Positions 1-11,000 of a DNA stretch of 64,000 nucleotides are shown here, piece after piece. Position 1 is the stretch's first letter. The number at the start of each line of letters is the position of its first letter. Both the position numbers and the translations under genes were made by a program. Source of the DNA: Luzula sylvatica (taxonomy: Eukaryota > Streptophyta > Magnoliopsida > Poales > Juncaceae). The stretch is from assembly GCA_946800325.1 (NCBI GenBank), contig OX326961.1:53735793-53799792 (forward strand), given 5' to 3'. A model generated the notes under the pieces. That model saw nothing but the letters and a program-made list of their open reading frames with translations, was not told the origin of the DNA and did not search any database.

Positions 1-1225
1 GACGATATGCATCGTACGTAACAACACCATTTTCCCACAGCATTTTTAACTCATCAACTAAGGGCTTCAATAAAACATCAATTTTATCGCCCGGATGATC
101 GGGTCCTGGAATGACGAGAGATAAGAATATATTTTGATCTCTAAGACTCATTCCCGGCGGTAGATTATACGGCACAATGAAAACAGGCCAACACGAATAA
201 GGTTTGCCGCTCGAGAGAGTATAAGGACAAAAACCGTCAGTGGGCAAGCCTAGACGAACGTTTCGAGGTTCGATTGCAAACTGGGGATAAGTGGAATCAA
301 AATCTTTCCACATTTGTCCATCCGATGGATGAATTATAACATTGGGATTTTCTCGAGGGCCTTGATGCCAGGTCATGTGTTGAGAAGTTTGTTTGGCCAT
401 GTATAAGCTCTGTAACCGAGGAGTTATTGGAAGATATCGCAACACTTTACAAGGAATAGGTTTTCCTTTCTTAACTTCTTCCATAGGTAAGAAACGAGAT
501 TTATTACATTTATCACATCTATTTTTGAGACTATCATTCCCATAAAAAAGCATGCAGTTATCCGGACATACATCAATTTTCTCATACTGCATACCCAATC
601 CTTTGATGAATTTCTTAGATTCATTGAAATTTTCAGGAAAATTATTTTTATTTTTCCGAGGGATAATGAAGTTTTTGATTACATACAAGAACCTATCGAA
701 AGCTATTTTCGTAACTTCACAATCGGATTTGACATTCAACAACATGGTAATAACAGACATTAGAGAATGTTCTGAAAATCCTGGTCCATCCCATAAAGTC
801 TCATCAGATGCTCGAAGCATCTCAAAGAAACGAGCAGCTTCAGAATTTGGTTTCTCATCCTCCTCTACTTCTTCTTGCCAATCAAATGAAGGTCCAGCAA
901 CATCACGAACCATTTGTTCCATCTGATTGGGACTGAACGACGACGACCCACCAATTTCGAAATTCGAATCTCCCTCTCCGTGTTTTGACCAAATTAGATA
1001 GTCCGGCATAAACCCGACACTACTTAAATGGGTTGCTATCTCATCATGGATACGAAGAAAAGAATTTTGGCAATTCTTACATGGGCACCAAGTACATTTT
1101 TTTCCTTGGCTATTTATTGGCAATTTCTCGAGATGTGCGAAAGCGAAATTAAGAAAATCAACCATTCCATTCCAAAACTCAATCGTGAGAGAATGATTAT
1201 ACATCCAGGAACGATCAGTCTCCAT
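1..1225 (-). CDS. CACTA transposase, N-terminal 408 residues (partial, continues off left edge)
   Basis: An open frame runs from an ATG at 1225-1223 to the window edge without a stop, which explains why no closed reading frame appears here. It begins METDRSWMYN and contains a transposase-associated domain with a Cys-rich segment (CTWCPCKNC near residue 55). This is followed by the start of the TNPD transposase region, with DVCPDNCMLFYGN, then a CDKCNKSRF pair of cysteines, QHMTWH, and LGLPTDGFCPY. These are standard landmarks of plant En/Spm transposases. The enzyme binds the subterminal repeats and excises and reinserts the element in the nucleus. The frame looks undamaged in this half, which suggests a fairly recent copy. 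Whether the C-terminal catalytic part is intact cannot be judged from this window. Confidence 0.85.
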   Translation of the reverse strand, partial: METDRSWMYNHSLTIEFWNGMVDFLNFAFAHLEKLPINSQGKKCTWCPCKNCQNSFLRIHDEIATHLSSVGFMPDYLIWSKHGEGDSNFEIGGSSSFSPNQMEQMVRDVAGPSFDWQEEVEEDEKPNSEAARFFEMLRASDETLWDGPGFSEHSLMSVITMLLNVKSDCEVTKIAFDRFLYVIKNFIIPRKNKNNFPENFNESKKFIKGLGMQYEKIDVCPDNCMLFYGNDSLKNRCDKCNKSRFLPMEEVKKGKPIPCKVLRYLPITPRLQSLYMAKQTSQHMTWHQGPRENPNVIIHPSDGQMWKDFDSTYPQFAIEPRNVRLGLPTDGFCPYTLSSGKPYSCWPVFIVPYNLPPGMSLRDQNIFLSLVIPGPDHPGDKIDVLLKPLVDELKMLWENGVVTYDAYR

Positions 1226-3211
1226 TGAGAGATATTCTAACAATGAAAATAATTGGTATTAAGAAAATGAATTGGGGAAAAGAATTTAGAATAACAACAC
1301 TGCCAAAGATTTCTTTAGAAAGTTTGAAATACTATAGAGATGTCGAAATAACAATGTCTCGAAGAATTCGTTAGAAATTAGTTAATCCGACATAAAACCA
1401 TTCCATTCCAAAACTCAACCGTAACGGAAAGATTGGTATTAAGTGAAAGAATTGGGGAAAAAATTGGAACAACAACACTACCGAAAATTTCTTTAGAATA
1501 TATATGAAATACTATTGAGAAGTTGAAATAATGATGTCTCCGAAGATTAATTGTATGAAATACTATTAACTAAAGATTTGTTTGGATGGAATACAAATTT
1601 GTAATACGAAATAATAACATAATATATTTCAAAACAATTCTTAATTCTGTTTATATAGCATCCAATATTAATTTATTCATACAAAAAAATAATATATATT
1701 TTTGTTTTAATATCATACAAAGTGACAAAATTAGTTAATTTACTAAGATATAAGATCATATTATATTATTTTTTAAATCATAATTTTAAATTAAGTATAT
1801 TTTTTTGTATTCATACTAAATAAAATTAATTAAATTTTGAAATAACCATATTAGAAATATTTTTAAATATATGTTGGAAATTTCATAAACATATTAGAAA
1901 TATATTTAATATAATTTAATACCTATTATTTTTATTATTTTTATATTTTTTGTAATCAAAAATATATTAAAAATTTCATAACTCAACAATATATAACCAT
2001 AAATTATAATCGCAACAAATAAAGTACTACATCCAAACAACAATTAAAACCTAAATCTAAACCTAATATTTTTCTACTAAATCCAAACTAATATTTTTCT
2101 ACTAAATCTAAACCTAAATCTAAACTCTAAAATCCTAAATACAAACTAAGATATTTATACTACGCATTTTTCACACATATACAATATCAACAAATAAATT
2201 TTAAAAATTGAACAATTATTAACCTTGGTCCGGAGTTGATTACTTAGTTCGCCAAAAAGACCAGAATCCAAGTTTCCTAAAATAATAACAACTAATTAAA
2301 CAGATTTCAACAAACATAATTAACAAATTTAAAATAATATATTTAAAACAGATTTTAAAAAAAACCAGATTCAAAAAAAAAATTCAGATTTAAAATACTA
2401 AAAAACAGATTCAAATTCCACATTTAAGCCTACAAACCCTAAAAATCCATATTTAAAAACCTAAAACAAATTTTAACATATTCAAAATTCCTAAAAACAA
2501 TAGTTATTTAAGCCTAAAAATCCAGATTTAAAATACGAATGTAAAATCCAGATACAAAATTTTTTAAACCTAATTAAACCTAAATTTAAATCTAAATGCT
2601 AACTAAACCGAGAGAGGAGCATACCTTCAACCAAGAGAGAGCAGGAGAGTTCGTCGGATTTCACCACACCAAACCCGAGAGACGAGACAGCAGCCGAGAT
2701 TTTAGTCTTCAACCTAAAAAAACAAATTTAATGCCTTTAAAACAAATTCAGAACAGATTTAAACCTACAAATATTCCAAAAATATATTTAAAACTGATTT
2801 AAATAAAAAAATTCAGATCTAAATTAAAGCAGATACAAAAATAATTTTAAAACAGATTTAAAAAATAATCACAGACCTAATTAATCAGATTTAAAACTGC
2901 TTTAAAACAGATTTACAATAACATATTCAAATAAAACACCCAAAAAATTGACCTAACAAAAACATATATAAAAAAATCAATTCGAAAATAAATGAAGAAC
3001 AAATTTGCTCAAAAAAAAATAGTTTAAAAAAACCGAGATAATTAAGCCTAAAAATAAAAACGAAACATTCCAAAAAAAAATTCAACATATTCTAAACCTA
3101 ATCAAGCCTAAAAATTCAAAATTAACTTAATTAAGCGTCTAAAGAGAAATAATACCTTCAACCATTGAAACGAACAACTACCAGAAAAACGAGCAGACCT
3201 TCGGAGACGGA
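1226..3211. other. AT-rich non-coding interior of the CACTA element
   Basis: This stretch is strongly AT-rich, with many short direct repeats of the type AAACCTAAATCTAAAC and AACAGATTTAAAA. I see no credible coding frame; the short frames present have no recognisable domain. It lies upstream of the transposase start on the minus strand and probably represents the 5' untranslated leader, possibly with an intron. Confidence 0.5.
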
Positions 3212-3420
3212 GACGGAGGGGGGCTGTGAGGGCGACTGAGGGAGGGGGGTTGTGAGAGCGTTGAGAGGGAGGGGGTTGTGAGGGCGACTGAGAGGGGAGG
3301 GGATCTGTGAGGGCGACTGAGAGGGGAGAGAGGCTGTGAGGGCGACTGAGAGGGGAGGGGGGCTGTGCGGGCAAAGGGGGAAGGGGGAAGGGGAGAGAAG
3401 GAGAGGGGGGGGGGCTGTGA
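3212..3420. repeat. GC-rich short tandem repeat, unit about 37-39 bp
   Basis: Four to five tandem copies of a unit containing GTGAGGGCGACTGAGAGG, separated by variable G runs. The composition contrasts sharply with the AT-rich DNA on its left. It sits just inside the subterminal array of the CACTA element and probably belongs to its 5' leader or promoter. Confidence 0.7.
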
Positions 3421-3477
3421 GAATGGATAAGCTAAAAGAGGGACGAAAGCTGGGCGGGGTTATATATATGGGTGCTA

Positions 3478-4034
3478 ATCATATCACCGACGGTCTGTCG
3501 GTATATATTACCGACGGGTATTTGTTATCTGCGACGGGCCGCGAGAACTATTTGCGACGGGTTTTGGATGGGCCAGCGGAGAGCGCGGTTTTTGAATGCA
3601 TCTACGACGGTTAGCTTTTCACTAACGGGCCGACGGCGGGCTTCACCGACGGGCCGCGAGAACTATTTGCGACGGGTTTTGGATGGGCCAGCGGAGAGCG
3701 CGGTTTTTGAATGCATCTGCGACGGTTAGCTTTTCACCGACGGGCCGACGGCGGGCTTCACCGACGGGCCGACGGAATTCTTTTGCGACGGGTATATAAT
3801 TTCCGACGGGCCGACGGCGGGCTTCACCGACGGTCTTTATGTTACCGACGGGCCGACGGGGGATTTTTCCGACGGTTTTATAGGTCTTCGACGGGCCGAC
3901 GGGAAATATGGGGTATCTTCGACGGGCCGACGGAAATTATACCGTCGGTGATAATGTTCTGCGACGGGCCAACGCAAAAGGTCCTACTTATTAGCGACGG
4001 GCAGTCGCTGAAGAAAGACCCCCGTCGCTGATAA
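3478..4034. repeat. CACTA subterminal repeat array (GCGACGGGCC / CCGACGG motifs)
   Basis: More than twenty occurrences of CGACGG-containing motifs in both orientations fill this block. A 115-bp unit (starting with CCGCGAGAACTATTTGCGAC at about 3539) is duplicated almost exactly at about 3654. In En/Spm-type elements such motifs are bound by the element's own proteins to bring the two ends together. The identity of the binding protein for this element is inferred, not seen. Confidence 0.8.
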
Positions 4035-4106
4035 GCCCATAATTAGTTGGACAACTCTTTGTCCAAACTTTCTGTTTGGAAAACATTTTCCCAAAATACC
4101 CTTAGA

Positions 4107-4692
4107 CATTTATTTCTTTCGATCCCGCCTTTGAATTAAAAGGACATCCGCGCATCTATATGCACTGGATTCCTCGGATGCTCCAAGCATCTCCAATTCA
4201 AATTTAAATCGAATCTCATGCAATTCCGCGATCGACTTATCTATCGAATGCATTTGATATTCGGTCACGAAGATCAAATCTCGTACCATCAACACATGAG
4301 TGTTAATTAAAGACCCATAAGGCATCTCAAAATTAACCTACTCTTTGAGCCGCATCGAACCATTCAACGCGCTCTAGCTCTTGAAACTATTTCATGAGCG
4401 TTGTGTATTACTTCCGTATGCACCCGAATTCTCAAAACAATTTTGAGAAATTTGCGTCTATACATGCCACCACAAGGCACGTAATATTGTTTGATTCCTT
4501 CTTAAGTTTATCGAACCCGGCTTTCTCTAAAGCCAGAGCCTCGAGCCCCGAATCTACCATTTTCTGTGTCCAACACGTTCCTTTAAGTCTAAGAACTATT
4601 CTTTAACTATCAAGGTTAATCATGGTAATTCCTGCCCAAAAGCTATCTATCATATCGATCTCATCGATATATTTGGTGTTGCTAGAAAACAT
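4107..4692 (-). pseudogene. Copia gag relic (broken)
   Basis: The start MFSSNTK at 4692-4690 aligns with the MSSSNTN start of the gag gene at 32955, but the reading frame is then broken by stops and frameshifts. Segments homologous to the intact gag can be followed in all three frames, including YQMHSIDKSIAELHE close to the end, which corresponds to YHMHSMDKTIPELHG in the other copy. Gag would form the intracellular particle. This relic cannot make a full product. Confidence 0.75.
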
Positions 4693-5370
4693 AATTCTAA
4701 ACGGATGATGAAGATTAAGCTCCTAACCATGCGTACTTAATCTATATGCTTACATGATGAATATATGAATGTGTTATTTTTATCGAATCGATAACCCTCA
4801 TACCGATACGGGACTCCAAGTCCATAACACTCCAGACCCATATTTTCGTTCCTCCCACAAGTGACTTTAGCCTATCGAGTGGGATCCCGTTATTTAGGTA
4901 GGATGAATATCCAATCGTATCCAATATGACTCTTGAACCTTTATAGAATTTCGGTGATGGATCGTATCATATACAATCCCAGTTCCGTGTGTGCATTCTA
5001 TCTATGCCCCAAACTCCAATCCGATTGGCCTGGACGGTTAAGTCACAACCATATCCAATGTATCGTTCAAATAAACTACTATTGAGTCGACTTTAGCCTG
5101 CGCCTCACAAGTCCTTATTTAACGCTTGCCACCCTTTCGATTGTTACAATATCACGTGCCCGACTTTAGCCTGAACCCACGTGAAACGTAACACCAAACT
5201 CGGTGGTTGTGGACAGGCATTTCCATGACTTAAATATTATGAGGGATCATGTATTTCATGTTTTATTAATTCGTGACATAATCATATTATATCACTATCA
5301 CAAGATTTTCATAAATGCATATGTACTAATTAGGGAGATTAATTATTCTAAATAGTTACTTGTTTATATG

Positions 5371-5784
5371 CTAGTATGATTGATGCCGATCAAATTCCGA
5401 GGGGTGGGGGGGGGGGGGTCCCTGCCCCAAACGTTGTAACGCAGGAGCCAAGGGGTGCGAGAAAACCTCGCCCGGGATGCGTCCGGGCCGCCAAAAACTG
5501 CCCCCAGGGCGGCAGAAACTCTGATTTTCTGCAGATTTCGTCGTTTCTTCCGTTTTCGCTCGTTTCCAAAACGATAAATCATGAAACTTTTTCACGATCA
5601 TTCCTAGATACTCTCAATCAACTTTTGATTGATCTCTAGTGAATTCCACTTGTGATTTTAACGAAATTGACGTTCTAAATATCTAGCATCATGCAAACGG
5701 ATACGAACTTTGATAACCCGTGCGTATATCCAATATGCGACTATGATTCGACCCTCGAATCGATGGCATTCTCTCTCATACCAC
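5371..5784 (-). repeat. Copia leader, with a degenerate tRNA-Met primer-binding site at 5771-5784
   Basis: On the minus strand the sequence next to the LTR reads GTGGTATGAGAGAG, against GTGGTATCAGAGCG in the complete family member. It is therefore a mutated initiator-tRNA primer site. The leader keeps a single AACGTTGTAACGC motif near 5429, where the complete element carries a sixteen-copy array. A G13 run at 5405-5417 interrupts the leader. Confidence 0.65.
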
Positions 5785-6927
5785 TGTTGGGAAATATCCC
5801 GACCCCGGGCCCGCGCAGCGGATATGAAGGCCCGGTCCAGTTCCCAAAATCCGAGATCACGCCTCGACTTCGAGAGTACGATGCAAAGTAGGATAGACGA
5901 TTACCAGCGTGAAATTGATCACGCACGACGGGTTGATCGCTCGAATCCTTTCCTTCTCCGGTGTCACGTTGGTGACTAGCCCGTGCGTCCCATACCACAC
6001 GTCTCCCACCGTCTTGACACGTCTCCGGTTGTCTCTGTGCGTCCCATGTCAACACGCTTCTCACCGCTTCGTCGCCGACAGATTTCGCTCGTCCGGTTCG
6101 ATCACAATCTAAGAGCCACAAGCGTCGCTCCTCTACTCGTATCCACCTTGAGTCGGAAGACGTCTGTCACGGGTGCAACTGCCTAGACGAAGCACCGGCG
6201 AACTTGCTCGATTGAATTGATTCTCTAAACCGAGAAAACTGTTTTTCTCGTTTCTCTCTTTTCGCACTATTTCACTCTTGAGAGAGATGACTCTCTATTA
6301 ATATCAATTCTCTGGATTGATTGAATGATTAGATTGCTTGGACTGAATGGAAGAGAGAGAAAATATCCTATTTATATCTATAGGATAAGGATGGGCCAAA
6401 AGGTATGTATATCCAATATACACCTTTTCTCACACAGAAAACTACATGTACCCTTTCAGTATTCTGTCTGAACGAAAATGTTAAATCGTTCAAACCGACT
6501 TCCAACCTTCACGAAACTTGTAGATAATCTTATTATCTTTCCAACACAATTTTACCTGGCCCAATTGGAGTTCGGATCCAAAAGTTAGGGCAGTTTTACT
6601 AACTGTAGGTCAAACCGTCGCACCCTTTTGGTATTCCATTAGAACGACACTGATACTTCGCTCAAATGAAATATATTACAACATGAAAGTTCTAGATAAT
6701 CTCATTATCTAACTAACCCAATGAATTGAAAGTTATGCCAGTTTTACTAAAACGGCTTGAACTGAATTTTCTGGTTTTCTTAATAAAATCGTTTCTTATC
6801 AATTTAACCATGTATATCCGATATACATATGTGCATGTAATATACACAATATTTATGCCCACGAACTCGTACGTTCGTTTATCCTTGTGTACACTTTTAC
6901 GGTTGATCCGAAATTGTATTTCTTTCA
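5785..6927 (-). repeat. LTR of the truncated copia element (1143 bp)
   Basis: The plus-strand text starts TGTTGGGAAATATCC and ends TTGTATTTCTTTCA, the reverse of the LTR ends at 30298 and 39078. It holds the same features as those LTRs, including a TATA-like CCTATTTATATC block near 6370 on the plus strand. It is about 110 bp longer than the 5' LTR of the complete element. Confidence 0.85.
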
Positions 6928-7534
6928 TGCCCCCCCCCCCTTCCTAGAATACTGTCATACGACGAGTGGGGTGACGATGACTTCGTGAGCTTTCGAACCT
7001 GATGCGACATGGTAAAAATATGGATGTGTCTCCTCTCAATTTGGGGGGTGTAATTTGACCCAGGGTAATAATTTGGATTTTTCTTAGTAATATGTACATA
7101 CATAACAAAATGGAGATAAGGAAATGCCAACCGAGTTCTCATACGGGATCGAGCCTGACCATGGACTAGGTAGGGTATGTTAAATCTCTTACTAATCCTA
7201 CAACAAACAAAGCTTACAAATTTATGGCAATGCCTGACCATATATATGTGCCTGACCATATATATGTGCATATTTTTCCTGTTGTCAATATATTAAAAGA
7301 CTTGCAGTTTTTTCAAATAAAAGGAATTCATGAATACAATTTCGCTATATAAATTCAAATTTATGGCAAGAAAATTATCAAGCAAAACGAAAAAAAAAAT
7401 CATTGCAAAGCTTACAATGCTAACAAAGCTTCCAGCACTTGCACAATACTCATACAGATTGATAGTTCGATACTTTTTGTTGTTACATGCTCGTAGACAC
7501 AAACACACTCTCTCACACACAATTAAAACAAAAT
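6928..7534. other. Unassigned intergenic DNA
   Basis: No credible gene. It begins with a C11 run directly after the copia LTR. It contains a 19-bp tandem duplication, GCCTGACCATATATATGTG, at about 7232-7269. I see no element ends that I can name. Confidence 0.4.
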
Positions 7535-7540
7535 AAGAGA

Positions 7541-7838
7541 ACTGGAGGACGCAATAAATATTACCGAGGAGTTGATATTCAACTACCCTAGAACAATGCA
7601 AGAGGAGATGGACCTTAGACGAATGGCCGCAGAGATACATAGGGAGCAGGCAGTAAAAACCTGCATGGACTGTGAAGTACTCCTTTCCCTCTGTTATCTC
7701 CAAAAGACCAGACTCGAAGGCCAGGCCTCCAAGGACAATTGGGCTAGGGATGCTTTAGGCCCAGTATCCAGAAATATCCAGATTCTAGAAGAATGCCACC
7801 AGAAGATCAAAAGTATTGAGCAGAGTCCCTATTATTAA
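7541..7838 (+). pseudogene. 5'-truncated copy of the pararetroviral 139-residue ORF
   Basis: From about 7535 the sequence is nearly identical to 12528-12831, ending with the same TAA. I saw two base differences in about 300 bp (CAGATT against CAAATT, and CAGAGTCCC against CAGAATCCC). The first 40 or so codons are missing because host DNA begins at about 7534. It marks the left end of the integrated viral DNA. Confidence 0.85.
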
Positions 7839-7858
7839 GCGTGAATAATTGAGATTCC

Positions 7859-8035
7859 TTTTTGAGTAGTGCACATGGGTGCAGCTCACTTTATCTTCTT
7901 TTTGAGTAGTGCACATGGGTGCAGCTCACTTTATCTTCTTTTTGAGTAGTGCACATGGGTGCAGCTCACTTTTGAGTAGTGCACATGGGTGCAGCTCACG
8001 TTATTCTTTTCACTTTTGAGTAGTGCACATGGGTG
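7859..8035 (+). repeat. 40-bp tandem repeat, five copies, left viral flank
   Basis: Units begin TTTTGAGTAGTGCACATGGG at about 7859, 7899, 7939, 7970 and 8013. The first three are 40 bp apart; the fourth lacks the TTATCTTCTT spacer. The last copy is cut after CACATGGGTG at 8035, where the polyprotein begins. Each unit holds a GTGCAC / GTGCAG imperfect inverted pair. The right copy of the array (12850-12958) has three units. Confidence 0.9.
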
Positions 8036-11000
8036 GATTATACGACCACCAACGAGTACAGCTCCACGTGTACCACAACAAGCCAACATACGATCCCGAA
8101 CGGACGGATCATTGGCCATAGCATTCTCAGAATACTCTGTCGCCCCTCAAACGAAGGACGACAACAGAGGGGAAAATGATGAGGATACCCTAGAAGAAAC
8201 AATCCTCTTTTTAACCGATGAGGACGAGGATGAAGAAGAGGAAGATGATTTCTCAACACTACGAGTTTTAATGGCTCAGGCATGCGATGATGCACCTGTC
8301 TGGGATGAGCCTGATCACTCGGACGACGAATTCATCAACCCATTCGCGGCAGGCGGTGGCAAGAAAACCGAAATAACCGAAACAGTGATGGCTGCAAATG
8401 AAATGGATTACCCATTGCTGAGAGACTTAATGTCCGAGACAGCATTCTCAACTGAGGAATCATCTATTTCAAGACAAAACGAACCTATTATGGGACCAGC
8501 AAATTACCCTCCAGCAACAGGAGGGCGATCATTTGAGATACCCGAGATTAAGGCGCGGGTACAGAACTTTCGAGGAGGGTTTGCCAAACAACATGATGGG
8601 AGGTTCAATTTGCCATCAGCTCAGGCAAATCAAGGAGCAATACTTGTATTACCCGACGACATTGGTCGGTATGCAGATGTGATTGCTCGATGGGAATCAA
8701 TAACCCTAAACCTTGTAAATGAACGAAACTGGGAGAATAACAAAGCGAAAGTTGTTTACATCGAAAACCTACTCGGAGAGCTAGAGAAGAAACTCTGGAT
8801 CCAATGGAGAATGGCCTTCCCAGCCGAGTATGAAGAAATCGTGAACATAGCGGATGACCCGCAAAATGTTTTATCCCAAATCAGGCGAGTAATACTCTTA
8901 GAAGACCCGGCAACGGGGTCAACCGAAGAACAAGACAGGGCATATAACGACCTGGAGAGGTTGTCATGCCACGACATGAAGAGCTTGTTCGACTACATCA
9001 ATGACTACAAGATCTTAGCAATAAGGTCTGGTAGATTGTATGTATCACCGGAATTATCGGTGAAGTTCTTCCGAAAAATGCCACCACTTATTGGTAAAGA
9101 ACTCGAAAATGCCTTTCAAACGAAATATCCTGGTAATACTCTCGGAGTATTGCCAAGAATACACTTCACTTACCAATATCTAGCCGAAATGTGTAAAAAG
9201 GCGGCGCTACAACGGAGTCTGAAGGACTTATCCTTCTGTGGAAAAATTCCTATTCCCGGATATTACCAAAAACAAAAGAAATTTGGTTTACGAAAAGCAC
9301 AATCGTATAAAGGAAAACCACACGACTCTCATATTCGGGTATTTAAGAAGAAATACTCGGATCGAACCAGAAAATGCAAATGCTTTATCTGTGGCGAAGA
9401 GGGGCATTTTGCAAGAGAATGTAGAAAGAAAACGGGCAACCTAGCTAGGGCAGCAATAATCGAAAACCTAGACCTAGATGAAGACTGGGATGTACTCTCG
9501 GTCGATATAGGCGAATCGGACAGCGATGCGATATGCTCATTCTCAGAGGGAGAAACAGGAGCGAACCAAGTAACAATGAGCCTGGAAGGACTCCCATATG
9601 AAGATGTGTTAATGATAACAACCGAGTCGGCAGGATGGCGACAGCAAATCACGTTGCCAGAATCAATGAGGAACTGTGAACACCAATGGATAGACAACAT
9701 GGAGGTTGAAACAGGCGATGAAAGGTGTACTTGTTGTAAGGAGATAACAAGTAATATGTTCCGTAGTCATTGCAATCGATGCAAACTGACTACCTGCCCC
9801 ATGTGTTCAAAATTCTATCTAGGAAGAAAAATCCTAAAGAAGAATCAGCCGATAAAACAGTATGAGCGAAAGGAGACTCTAGTACAGGAATTATTACACT
9901 ACATTAGTTACCTGTTAGAGGAGAACGAAAAGCTCAAAGAGAAACTCCTTGAATTGGAGTTAGAATCGGATGAGAGAACGTTGAAAACTCCTGTGATAGC
10001 CAATCAAAAGGAAAAAGGTATTATGAATGAGGAGGAGGAATTCATGGAGGAATTCAAAGAAAGGATTAAACCCGGAGGAATAATATTTCGAGAGCATGCC
10101 AACATGCTAGAAGAAAATATCCACACCTCAGTCCCGGACCCATTACGAGGAAGAAGAGTTATTAATAGGTTATATAACCTAGAGATAACTATGGAGATAC
10201 CAGGAATACCGGTGTTTAAAGTACAAGCAATACTCGATACTGGCGCAACGGTATGTTGTGTTAACGAAGAAGTAATCCCGAAGGAAGCATTAGAACCAAG
10301 TGCTTACCCGATACAGATAAATGGGGTAAATTCACAACAAATTGTGAATAAGAAGCTGAAGGGAGGAAATATGGCGATAGAAGAAAACCGGTTCAGAATC
10401 CCATTCACGTACGCGTTTCCCATGGGGAAAAGAGAAGGAATCCAAATGTTGATCGGATGTAATTTCATTCGAGCAATGCAAGGTGGATTAAGGATAGAAG
10501 GACAAGTGGTTACATTTTACAAAAACGTGACCACTATAAACACGAGAGAAGACAGAATTGCCAATTTGATGGATACTGATCTAACAGACCTTGAATTAAT
10601 AGAGATCCAGCAACTAGTTGCATATAACTGTGGAGTAGAGTCCGAAGGATTCAAACGAAGGTTTAGCCAGGTCTTTGAGCGACTAAAGCACCTGGGCTAT
10701 ATCGGGGATAACCCGGTAAAACATTGGGTCAATAACAAGGTCACGTGCAAGTTGGAAATTATAAACCCAGACCTCTCAATTCAAGATAAACCATTAAAAC
10801 ATGTTACTCCGGCAATGAAGGAGCAATTCGACAGGCATACACAGGCCTTGCTCAAACTTGGTGTGATACGACCAAGTACAAGCCGTCATAGAACAATGGC
10901 GATAATGGTTAACTCAGGCACCTCAATCGACCCAATAACAAAAAAGGAGGTTAAAGGCAAAGAAAGAATGGTGTTCAATTACAGGACATTAAACGACAAC

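Larger units (their letters stand above)
1..4035 (-). mobile_element. CACTA (En/Spm-type) DNA transposon, 5' part, runs off left edge
   Basis: The segment combines three things expected at the 5' end of a plant CACTA element read on the minus strand: the N-terminal half of a TNPD-like transposase (1-1225), a long AT-rich non-coding stretch, and a dense GC-rich subterminal array built on GCGACGGGCC / CCGACGG motifs (3478-4034). Subterminal arrays of this kind are typical transposase-binding regions of the family. I could not find the expected terminal CACTA inverted repeat (TAGTG on the plus strand) near 4035; the array instead passes through about 70 bp of unassigned sequence into a reversed copia gag relic. 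The right boundary is therefore approximate, and the terminus may be lost. The left part lies outside the window. Confidence 0.75.
4036..6927 (-). mobile_element. Truncated Ty1-copia retrotransposon fragment (reversed): gag relic, leader, 5' LTR
   Basis: Read on the minus strand this is LTR (6927 to 5785), degenerate primer-binding site, untranslated leader and the start of gag, ending near 4105-4035. The same order and clearly related sequence occur in the complete copia element at 30298-39078. For example, the leader block around 4950-5060 matches 32590-32710, and 5560-5780 matches 31340-31560. The gag part has frameshifts and stops. Pol and the 3' LTR are missing; the fragment ends next to the CACTA subterminal array. 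It is an older or more damaged member of the same family. Confidence 0.85.

Noticed and set aside
3478..4034. CRISPR-like repeat/spacer look of the GCGACGGGCC array
   Set aside because: This is eukaryotic DNA; the motifs vary, occur in both orientations and lie next to a CACTA transposase, so a subterminal array explains them.
5376..6121. Several overlapping open frames on both strands
   Set aside because: They lie in the copia leader and LTR (GC-richer DNA) and have no domain; the nucleotide match to 31-31.5 kb explains the sequence.
7293..7703. 136-residue minus-strand frame (and its twin near 12502)
   Set aside because: It is the antisense shadow of the viral small ORF; the two copies follow the sense frame's duplication.
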